14,244 bases of DNA from Chrysochromulina parva (taxonomy: Eukaryota > Haptophyta > Prymnesiales > Chrysochromulinaceae), in NCBI GenBank assembly GCA_002887195.1, contig PJAB01001470.1, positions 1-14,244 of the forward strand, written 5' to 3'. This document shows, piece by piece, positions 7,423 through 14,244 of this stretch (positions are counted from its first letter, which is position 1; each line of letters opens with the position of its first letter). A program made the translations under genes and the position numbers. Under the pieces are notes generated by a model. It was not told the DNA's origin and searched no databases. It was given only the letters and a program-made list of their open reading frames with translations.

Positions 7423-9521
7423 ATGATCAACGTCCTGCTGACTGTGCTCAGCTACCAGCTGCCACGGCTGCTAGTGCCGACGCCGCACTTCTGCCGGACC
7501 GCCAGCTCCACGGCTGCCACCGTCGCTGCTGTCGGCCCCCGCTGCGAGCCGCCGGCCATGGCGCTGCTGGACACGCTGATGCGCCGTGGGGTGGAGGATG
7601 AGACGGAGGTGAACAATGCGTACTTCAACACCAAGGCCAATAACGCGCGCATCGCAAAGTACAAGGAGCGCGTCGAGCGCATCAACGCGCTCGAGGACTC
7701 TATCGAGGCGCTCGACGACGAGGAGCTCGCGGCCAAGACAGCCGAGTTCCGCAAGCGGCTCGCAAGCGGCGCAAGCGAGGAGGAGCTGCTCGAGGAGGCC
7801 TTCGCCGTCGTGCGCGAGGCCGCATGGCGCACGCTCGAGCTGCGCCATTACGACGTGCAACTGATCGGTGCGATGGCGCTGCACGACGGCACGCTCGCGC
7901 AGATGGGGACGGGTGAGGGTAAGACGCTCGCGAACACGTGCGCCGTGTACCTGAACGCGCTGCGCGGCAAGGGTGCGCACCTGGTGACCGTCAACGACTA
8001 CCTCGCGCGCCGCGACGCCGAGCAGATGGGCCAGGTGTATGCCTTCCTCGGCCTGAGCGTCGGTCTGGTCCAGAGTGGCCTCTCGCCCGAGCAGGTAGGA
8101 TCGCCTTGATGACCTCTGATGACCTCTGAGGACCTCTGATGACCGAGCAGGTAAGAGCAGGTAAGAGTGCCTCTCCTCCACCATGATGACCTCTGATGAC
8201 CAGGTGAGATCGCCTTCCTCATGCCTCGCGCGCGCATGCCTCTCGCACGAGCAGCGGCGCGCCGCGTACGCGTGCGACGTCACGTACGTGACGAACTCGG
8301 AGCTGGGCTTCGACTACCTTCGTGACCACCTCGCGATGACGCCGGCGGAGGTGGTGCTGCGACCGGAGGGCCTCGGCTACTGCGTGATCGACGAGGGTGA
8401 TTCGGTCCTCATTGACGAGGCGCGCGTGCCGCTCATCATCAGCGGCAAGACCGATGCCTCCGTCGCACAGTACGTGATCTAGTGTGACCGAGTGCGACCG
8501 AGTGGGCCTGCTTGCCACTGAATTCGACTGCTTGCCACGCAGGTACGCGACCGCCTCTAAGCTAGCGAACTCGCTGCTGCCCACGGAGCACTACACTGCC
8601 GACGAGAAAATGATGACTGTCGCTCTGACCGAGAAGGGCACCGCCTATGCCGAGGCAGCGCTACAGGTCAAGGATCTCTTCAACCCGCAGCAGCCGTGGG
8701 CGGCGTACGTGACGAACGCCATCAAGGCGCGAGAGCTCTTCGCCAAAGACAAGGCATACATCGTCAAGGACGGCGAGGCGCTCATCATTGACGAATTCTC
8801 GGGGCGCGTCATGGCGGGTCGCCGCTGGGGCGATGGGCTCCATCAGGCCATCGAGGCCAAGGAAGGGCTCACTGTGCAGGCTGAGACGGAGGTGATCGCC
8901 TCGATTACCTATCAGAGCCTCTTCCGTCGCTACGCGAAGCTCAGCGCCATGTCGGGCACTGCCTTGACCGAGGCTGAGGAGTTCTCGACCATCTATGGGC
9001 TGAGCGTCGTCGCGGTGCCTCCGGTGCTGCCACGTCAGCGGGTGGACCTGCCTAACGCTGTGTACAAGTCCGTAAAAGGCAAGTCGAGCGCGGCACTCAA
9101 TGAGCTGATGGGCATGCACCGGTCGGGTCGGCCCGTGCTCGTAGGCACTACCTCAGTCGACGCGTCGCAGGCCTTCTCGGACAAGCTCACGGCGCTCGGG
9201 GTCAAGCACGAGGTCCTGAACGCCAAGCCCGAGTCGATTGCTCGCGAAGCTGAGATTATCGCCCAAGCGGGGCGCAAGGGTGCCGTCACCATCGCCACCA
9301 ATATGGCCGGGCGCGGCACGGATATCCTTCTGGGCGGCTCACCGAGTGCCATGGCGCGTCTGCGTGTGCGTGAGGCTCTCGCTGCCGCCGCGGGTATCGC
9401 TGTGCCGCCGGTGTCGCCCGATTTCTACCCATGCGCTCTCGATGAGGACACACTCGGATGGATTGCGGACGCGGCCAAGGCATACGTAGCCGACGCACCA
9501 CCGCCCGCCGCTGCCACCAGT

Positions 9522-9567
<46 letters not shown>

Positions 9568-10595
9568 CCCTCTCAATCGCCAATGACCCGCGCCTGCAGA
9601 GCCTGGACGAGAAGCTCGCGGTGGCAGCGTCAGCGGCGGCCGTGGAAGAGGGAAGCGTGGAGGATCTCGCGCGGGAAGCCTTCGAGGCGGTACGCCAAGC
9701 CTTTGACGAGGTGCTCTCGCCCGAGCGTCAGGAGGTCGCCGAGCTGGGTGGGCTCCACGTCATCGGCACGAACCTGCACGAATCGCGCCGTATCGACGAC
9801 CAGCTGCGCGGACGCTCTGGCCGGCAAGGCGACCCAGGGTCCACTCACTTCTTCCTCTCACTCGAGGATCGCATCTTCCGACTCTTTGGCGCCGATAAGG
9901 TCAAGGGGGTGCTCGACTTCCTGCGCGTCGCCGAGGACCAGCCTCTAGAGTCCGAGAAGGTGACGGAGACCGTTCAGTCAGTCCAGGACGGCGTCGAGCG
10001 CTACTACTACGAGCTGCGCAAGGGGCTCTTCGACTTCGATGAGGTGATCGCCGCGCAGCGCGAGGCGGTCTACGCGCAGCGCGACCGCGCGCTCCGGACC
10101 GACGCAGCCGCGACACTCAAGGCGCTACACGTGGCGACGGCGGCGGTGGTGAGAGACATCTTCGAGGCGAATTGGAAGGGCCGTGCCTCCGCTGATGGCG
10201 CGCTCGCCATGACGCTCGCGACGAAGCTCGGCCAGTTCTTTCCCGCGCTTGCCACTCTCGATGGGCTCGAAGGTAAGCAGCGCGCCGAGGCGGAGGCGAT
10301 CGCCACCACGGCGGCCGCGGCGGCGCTCGATGCCAAGGTGGCCCAGCTGGACGGCGTACGTGCCGGTCTCGCGTACGAGTCGGCACGCTATCTCACGCTG
10401 CTCCAGACGGACAACCTGTGGAAGGCGCACATGAAGGCGATGAATTTTGTCAAGGACTTTGCCGGCCTCAAGGTGTACAACCAGCAGAAGCCGATCGACG
10501 TCTACCGCGAGGAGGGACTCAGGCTGTACGAGCGCATGCAGGTCGCCATGCGCCAGAATGTTGTCTTCTCCTTCTTTGCGTACAAGCCCAGATGA
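7423..10595 (+). CDS. secA: SecA preprotein translocase ATPase, three exons, probably plastid-targeted
   Basis: Exons are 7423-8094, 8255-8469 and 8543-10595; joined they give 979 residues. SecA drives proteins through the SecYE channel, in algae at the thylakoid. The segment MGTGEGKTL holds Walker A (GEGKT from about 164). [45 protein letters not shown] (about 268), [14 protein letters not shown] and [16 protein letters not shown] are the helicase motifs of both nucleotide-binding domains. The helical scaffold ends in [25 protein letters not shown]. The C-terminal zinc-binding tail of bacterial SecA is absent. The first 45 residues ([13 protein letters not shown], then a Ser/Thr/Ala-rich stretch) look like a signal-plus-transit presequence. 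ATG 7423 is the first ATG in frame. Oddities are a 16-Ser tract in the second domain and Gly for the usual Val in the DEVD motif. Confidence 0.95.
8095..8254 (+). other. secA intron 1 (GT-AG, 160 bp, repeat-rich)
   Basis: The exon ends ...SPEQ at 8094, and the donor is gtagga. The next exon begins at 8255 with [14 protein letters not shown], which restores the unbroken SecA sequence in phase 0; the intervening frame holds stops. The acceptor could be four... three bases earlier (after 8251), adding one Gln. Inside are three further caggt donor-like sites (GT at 8151, 8161 and 8204) and several copies of the 10-mer gatgacctct. Confidence 0.9.
8470..8542 (+). other. secA intron 2 (GT-AG, 73 bp)
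   Basis: The donor gtacgtgat follows ...ASVACA at 8469 (codon split after two bases), and the acceptor cacgcag ends at 8542. Splicing gives [16 protein letters not shown] and continues the SecA frame; unspliced, the frame stops at once. The intron holds an 11-bp repeat, ctgcttgccac, twice (about 8508-8518 and 8528-8538), and a doubled gaccgagtg-like motif near 8485-8500. Confidence 0.92.
9522..9566 (+). repeat. (AGC)15 trinucleotide repeat coding poly-Ser in SecA
   Basis: Fifteen uninterrupted AGC codons follow one AGT and encode 16 Ser (residues about 622-637). The tract lies between TDILLGG and [16 protein letters not shown], a variable loop where plastid and cyanobacterial SecA proteins also carry insertions. 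It is in frame and length changes should be tolerated. Confidence 0.95.
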
Positions 10596-11126
10596 AGGTG
10601 ATGTGCACCAGCGCAGATACGAGAGAATGGCGAGCCGCGCAGATACGAGGTGGCGAGCCGAGAAGACACGTCCACCCTCCATGATTTGCATCTCGTTGTG
10701 TACGTGTGGCTCGCGCCGTGCGCGAGCAAGAGGTTGGAAAAGCGTAGCCCAACCCATTCTAAGAACTATTTCGGGGCGCCGGGGGGAGCATTGACAACGC
10801 AAAATTTATGGTCTACGTCATCGAACGCCTGGTGATGTCGAATCATCCGGATCGAGGTGCGCTTTTTTGGCGCGGCTTTCGTTTGTGCAACTGTGAACTG
10901 ATCGCTGCCGACTGCAACCTGTGCAACACTTTCGGCTCGGCTAGTACTCGGCTAGGATCAATCGTGCGGAAGGAAGAAGATTGCGCTGTTCGACCGGGGT
11001 CCAACGGGCCCTCAATGCATGCATGCACTAAGACACACTGTCCGGTCAGTGACTCAACTTCATAAGTCAGCATCGATTTCTGCATCACTTGTTTCCGTGT
11101 AGGAATCCTACAAGAGACGCGCAAGC
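10596..11126. other. Intergenic region between secA and the SP-RING/AP2 gene
   Basis: These 531 bp hold the 3' end of secA and the upstream region of the next gene, both on the plus strand. Just after the secA stop is an imperfect tandem repeat: gcgcagatacgagagaatgg at 10611 and gcgcagatacgaggtggcg at 10637. Open frames here are short and unlike any protein I know. Composition becomes less GC-rich from about 10800 to 11110, as expected of a promoter and 5' UTR, but no element could be named. Confidence 0.5.
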
Positions 11127-14100
11127 ATGAGCATGGTACATGTAGACGAGGAAGTGGAGGAGGATGTGGTGGATGTGGTGGAGGACGTTGAGGTGGGAGA
11201 TGAGGTGGAGATGAATGTGGAGGTCGTGGTCCTCGGAGACAAGTCCGAGGCGGATTGGTCTTTCAACGGGGCCAATAAGCGGCAGACGTCAGGGCGAGTT
11301 GAGGGTGGTGGTGGTGGTGGTCAGGGCAGTAGCAGCAACGTTGGGGGCAAACCGTCGACGGCTGGCGTGGAGGCAAGTGGCGAGGCGCCGCCGCCGACGC
11401 TCGCTCGCGACATGTTGCACCACCGAGGACGCAGGCGGCTTGAGCCGGGACTCACACTCAATGACGACTCGTCTGGTGAAGACGACGGCTATCCACTTCA
11501 CACGCCGATTCTCAACGGCGCCGTGGCATCTTCTAGCGCCACGCCGCTTGACGAACTCAGTGCGCTCAACGGAATTGGCGGCCTGAAGCCGCAGCAACAT
11601 GCCGCCGCCCATGCCGCCGCTCATTCCCCTGCCGATGCCGCCGCCGATGCCGCCACCCATGCCGCCGCCGCCCATGCCGCCGCCCATGCCGCCGCCCACC
11701 ATCCCATCCCAGCCCTCGCCGCCGCCGCCCGCCCCTCCACTACCTCCTTCGCAATGGGAGCGGCGGCCGCCGCCTCTACTGTCACTGCGAACCTGCCGCG
11801 GCCCTTAGCGTGCGCCCGTGATGGCGCCTCAAGCATCGTCGTGCACAAGGTGCGGCTGCCCCGCGAGGCGCAGGTTGGCACACGTCTTGCTCTAGACTGG
11901 GACGGTGACTGGCATGAAGGATATCTGGCAGAAACGTTCACAGAACTCGCGAGAAACGGGTCGTCCATCGACCTTTTCCGCGTGATGTATGATGACGGCC
12001 TCTCGCAAGTGCACGGCAGACCCAACGACCCTGCTTGCTCTGTCCGCCTTGTCCTCGCCGCCGAGAGCTCTGCTGACGTCGTGGCTGAGGATTGGAGGCA
12101 GCTTCACCTCAAGTGCGTGCTCACGCATGAACGACTCGTGGAGCCAGCAAAAGGGACTTTTTGCCAGCATGTCGCCCAGTGCAATCTCGGTGCCCTGCGC
12201 TCGTACGCTGGAAAGACATGCCCATGCTGCGGCGAACGCATACCGCGTTCCCGAGATGTGAAGCTCGACAAGAATCTGCAGATGCTACTCGAAACGCTAC
12301 CCGAGAGCGTCCATGTCGTCTGGATCCGTGGCAGCTCGGAGTTCCAGCTCGAGCCACCCAGCGTGGCAGATCACCCAAGGCAGCAAGGGCAGTCCAGCTT
12401 TGACGTTGTCGATCTTGATGAGATGGACGAGGATATGCTGTTCGGATCCAGCAACGGAACGACGGTGGTTCGCGCTGTGGATGGGCCATTGCGGCGGGGG
12501 GGCGCCGTCACGAGCACTCTGGACGAGCCAATGCGGCGTGGGACGCGCAAGCGGCCCATCACAGATCGGCTGGCGATGAATCCGTTGTTTGCCCAGCCAG
12601 TGAAGCCAGTGAAACGGAAGAAAAGCTCGCAAGCAGCACCCGCTGCTCGGCCCGCTAGCAAGGAGGTGGTCGTGCTTTCCGAGGACGGCGAGGACGAGGT
12701 CAAGGCCAAGGTCAAGGCCAAGGGTAAGGCCGAGGTTGTTGACCGTAGGGCTGCCGAGGAGGATGCTGTGCTCGCAGAGGCGCAGGAGGGAGAGGAGCGA
12801 GAGGAGGAGGTGATGGCCGCAGAGTCGCAGCCGCTCACGGCGGACGAGGCCAGGGTGGCCGCGGCGGCCGAGGGGCTCGAGTTTGTGCCATCGTCTAGCA
12901 ATGAGACGGGCTTCAAGGGCGTGAGCAAGACTGGGGGCAAGTACGAGGCGAAGATTTGTGTGAAAGGCAAGAAACGCTACCTCGGCACCTTTGCGACGCC
13001 GGAGGAGGCGGCCTTGTGCTACGCGAGGCACATAAAATATGGGGCGGAACGAGCGGCGGCAGAGCCGGGCGAGGAGGATGTGCTGCAAGCCGAAGAGGAC
13101 TCCCTGAAGCAGATAGTTGAGCCATCGGCTGAGCCATCGAGGACCGAGGGCGCCGTTTGCACCCCACCCGGGGAGCACTCAGACGCGCAAGAGTGCGTGA
13201 CAGCGAGCGAGGCCTTCGACCTAGGAGCGGATCTTGGATGCGTCCACGGGCTGCAGACCGACGGTGATGGCTGGATCGGCTCCGTGGTGAGCGTACCGAA
13301 CAGTTTCTGGCCAGGGTTTACTGCAGGGCGCACCCCAGCCACGGTGGTGGCGATCACTCGTGAGCCCATCACCTTTGCAGACGGTGGCAGCAGTAGCGCC
13401 TACATCATCGAAGCAGAAGGACATCACTATCCAATCAAGGCAGATACACTCAGCAAGCTGCCGGTCTGCCATGAGCGGCCGTCGCAGCAGCAGCGTCTTT
13501 CGACAAACGCTCCAGCTATACCAGCTATACCAGCGATTAGGAGCCGAATCGAAGTCTACTGGCCTTCTCTGAACCGCTGGCAGCCGGGTCGCGTCGAAGG
13601 CTTTGATTGGCATCACCTCGTCCTGTACGACGACGGCGAATGCAGGTGGCACACACTGCATAAGAACGAGTGTTCGGATGCGTGTGGTACGAGTGCGGGC
13701 ACGACTTATGATGCTGGCGGAGACGAGGTGTATAAGTGGCGAAACCAAAGCTTCTATGGCTGCTTCTGTGGCCAATCTCACGACGAGCTTCCAGAAGGAT
13801 CAGGCGTTTGGGTGCAATGCGAGAGTTGCTCACGCTGGTGCCACGGCGAGTGCGCTGGCGTGGTCAGCGCAGCTGCAGCAGAGGCGCTCGAAAACTTCTC
13901 ATGCCCAGTGTGTTTAGCTCGGAAGGCCGCTCCGGCTGCCAAACACCAGGGAGTCCAGCTTCACCTCTGCTCTCACGAGGCCTCGGGGTACAAGAATGTA
14001 CGAGCGGTTCCCAATCGGAGTACCTTCTATGCGCTGGGCGTTCGCGGCAGCTATCTTGGATCATTCCCGACGGCAGAGGCCGCTGCGATCGCATATGCCA

Positions 14101-14244
14101 TGCATGTCGAGGCTTGCAGCGAGAAGGAGCGGATGTACGCGCTCGGGTACGAGACCGTATGGATGCCAGGCGAAACCAAGACGCGCGTGAGCGACAAGCA
14201 GAAGCCCATGTACACGAAGACGTGGTGCCCCGAGGGCGATACGA
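11127..14244 (+). CDS. SP-RING SUMO-ligase-like protein with AP2, Tudor-like and PHD domains (partial, runs off right edge)
   Basis: From ATG 11127 the frame is open for 1039 codons to the edge. Order: acidic N-terminus (1-40); Gly/Ser-rich linker; Ala/His repeats (about 157-190); Tudor/Agenet-like segment (about 245-310, VGTRLALDWDGDWHEGYL ... VMYDDG); SP-RING (about 325-395) with C346, H348, C365 and C368 as expected zinc ligands; a SUMO-interaction-like motif DVVDLDEMDED (426-436); basic patches TRKRP and KRKK (about 473-500), likely nuclear signals; a second hydrophobic-acidic motif VVVLSEDGEDE; AP2 (584-636); an unassigned segment (about 695-780); second Tudor-like segment (805-855, RIEVYWPSLNRWQPGRV ... 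LYDDG); C4HC3 PHD finger (879-929); and an AP2-like domain (952-995). SP-RING proteins transfer SUMO from Ubc9; PHD and Tudor domains read histone tails; AP2 domains bind DNA. A nuclear SUMO E3 acting on chromatin is inferred. SAP and PINIT domains of PIAS/SIZ proteins were not seen. Confidence 0.85.
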   Translation, partial: MSMVHVDEEVEEDVVDVVEDVEVGDEVEMNVEVVVLGDKSEADWSFNGANKRQTSGRVEGGGGGGQGSSSNVGGKPSTAGVEASGEAPPPTLARDMLHHRGRRRLEPGLTLNDDSSGEDDGYPLHTPILNGAVASSSATPLDELSALNGIGGLKPQQHAAAHAAAHSPADAAADAATHAAAAHAAAHAAAHHPIPALAAAARPSTTSFAMGAAAAASTVTANLPRPLACARDGASSIVVHKVRLPREAQVGTRLALDWDGDWHEGYLAETFTELARNGSSIDLFRVMYDDGLSQVHGRPNDPACSVRLVLAAESSADVVAEDWRQLHLKCVLTHERLVEPAKGTFCQHVAQCNLGALRSYAGKTCPCCGERIPRSRDVKLDKNLQMLLETLPESVHVVWIRGSSEFQLEPPSVADHPRQQGQSSFDVVDLDEMDEDMLFGSSNGTTVVRAVDGPLRRGGAVTSTLDEPMRRGTRKRPITDRLAMNPLFAQPVKPVKRKKSSQAAPAARPASKEVVVLSEDGEDEVKAKVKAKGKAEVVDRRAAEEDAVLAEAQEGEEREEEVMAAESQPLTADEARVAAAAEGLEFVPSSSNETGFKGVSKTGGKYEAKICVKGKKRYLGTFATPEEAALCYARHIKYGAERAAAEPGEEDVLQAEEDSLKQIVEPSAEPSRTEGAVCTPPGEHSDAQECVTASEAFDLGADLGCVHGLQTDGDGWIGSVVSVPNSFWPGFTAGRTPATVVAITREPITFADGGSSSAYIIEAEGHHYPIKADTLSKLPVCHERPSQQQRLSTNAPAIPAIPAIRSRIEVYWPSLNRWQPGRVEGFDWHHLVLYDDGECRWHTLHKNECSDACGTSAGTTYDAGGDEVYKWRNQSFYGCFCGQSHDELPEGSGVWVQCESCSRWCHGECAGVVSAAAAEALENFSCPVCLARKAAPAAKHQGVQLHLCSHEASGYKNVRAVPNRSTFYALGVRGSYLGSFPTAEAAAIAYAMHVEACSEKERMYALGYETVWMPGETKTRVSDKQKPMYTKTWCPEGDT
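11598..11700 (+). repeat. 12-bp minisatellite (catgccgccgcc) coding Ala/His tract
   Basis: Variants of catgccgccgcc repeat through about 100 bp. In the gene's frame they encode HAAA and DAAA units, ending in AAHHPIPALAAAA. Another frame of the same DNA reads MPPP repeats, which gives a misleading proline-rich ORF. The long frame continues into clear domains, so Ala/His is the real reading. The period is a multiple of three. Confidence 0.85.
12105..12320 (+). other. SP-RING (MIZ) zinc finger and following helix region
   Basis: Residues 327-398 read LHLKCVLTHERLVEPAKG, then FCQHVAQC, then KTCPCCGERI and a helix DVKLDKNLQMLLETLP. This matches the Siz/PIAS finger: an L-x-C-P-L-T-like start, a basic-plus-Pro strand, C-x-H, and C-P-x-C followed by D-x-x-L. 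The usual C-x-H-x2-C-F-D is C-x-H-x3-C-N here, one residue longer. The tyrosine/phenylalanine-rich part of typical fingers is weak, so sequence-profile confirmation would be useful. Confidence 0.82.
12876..13034 (+). other. First AP2/ERF domain
   Basis: Residues 584-636 read EFVPSSSNETGFKGVSKTGG, KYEAKICVKGKKRYLGTF, ATPEEAALCYARHI. This is the three-strand plus amphipathic-helix AP2 pattern, including G-F-K-G-V, the YLGTF strand and the EEAALCYAR helix. AP2 domains bind GC-rich DNA in plant ERF factors and occur widely in algae and apicomplexans. Confidence 0.92.
13755..13913 (+). other. PHD finger
   Basis: Ligands are C879, C881, C898, C901, H906, C909, C926 and C929, a complete C4HC3 set with the C-x4-H-x2-C spacing and a Trp (W904) two before His. 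The final pair is CPVC. PHD fingers bind histone H3 tails; plant SIZ1 SUMO ligases also carry one, but N-terminal to the SP-RING. Confidence 0.88.
13980..14111 (+). other. Second, divergent AP2-like domain
   Basis: Residues 952-995 read ASGYKNVRAVPNRSTFYALG, VRGSYLGSFPTAEAAAIAYA, MHV. It keeps the G-Y/F-K-x-V start, the SYLGSF strand and the A-E-A-A-x-A-Y-A helix of the first domain, but loses most basic DNA-contact residues in the strands. It may bind DNA weakly or serve another function. Confidence 0.75.

Noticed and set aside
8095..8254. CRISPR-like or mobile-element reading of the intron repeats
   Set aside because: The units are about 10 bp, irregular and within a spliceable intron; there are no spacers, inverted ends or transposase.
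8484..8542. Separate downstream SecA gene starting inside intron 2
   Set aside because: The apparent N-terminus is intron sequence; splicing at 8470-8542 restores the continuous SecA protein.
10970..11010. tRNA-like GTTCGA string in the intergenic region
   Set aside because: No acceptor stem, anticodon arm or other conserved tRNA bases could be found around it.
11599..11808. Short proline-rich protein (MPPP repeats)
   Set aside because: It is an alternative reading of the minisatellite inside a much longer domain-bearing frame.
12297..13178. Minus-strand ORF (293 codons) opposite the SP-RING/AP2 gene
   Set aside because: The plus frame gives clear domains, while the minus frame is a Leu/Ala/Arg shadow of acidic and Lys-rich codons.

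Overview
The window looks like nuclear DNA of a GC-rich eukaryotic alga. The SecA gene is interrupted by two short GT-AG introns and opens with a targeting-like N-terminus. Its neighbours are eukaryotic in type: ankyrin, EGF, diacylglycerol-lipase-like, and a chromatin/SUMO protein with AP2 and PHD domains. A haptophyte or similar alga would fit the GC content, the AP2 and EGF proteins and the low-complexity repeats. That is inference; nothing in the window fixes the taxon.

Layout, left to right. (1) Positions 1-622, minus strand: the 5' part of an ankyrin-repeat protein that continues into a Pro/Ala tail with FSF repeats and runs off the left edge. (2) 623-2944: a gene-poor, damaged stretch. 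It holds a minisatellite (about 1161-1196), an isolated degenerate AP2 domain on the minus strand (about 1430-1561), and a plus-strand hypothetical gene (about 1591-2654) whose apparent coding frame switches several times and which contains a recent 333/288-bp tandem duplication. (3) 2945-4855, plus: a class 3 (DAGL-like) lipase. (4) 5093-7222, minus: a secreted protein of 16 EGF-like units with a Cys-patterned C-terminus. (5) 7423-10595, plus: a three-exon SecA translocase ATPase of 979 aa. (6) 11127 to the right edge, plus: one open frame of at least 1039 codons.

The most striking gene is the last. It joins an SP-RING (PIAS/Siz-type SUMO ligase finger) with a SUMO-interaction-like motif just behind it, an AP2 domain, two Tudor/Agenet-like segments, a PHD finger and a second AP2-like domain. 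It reads as a SUMO E3 ligase built into a chromatin- and DNA-binding protein. I know of no described protein with this order, but could not search.

The genes form no obvious pathway or operon. The lipase and EGF genes converge tail to tail. The EGF and SecA genes diverge head to head over about 200 bp and may share a promoter region. Intron 1 of secA carries repeated splice-donor modules that look like a record of intron expansion.
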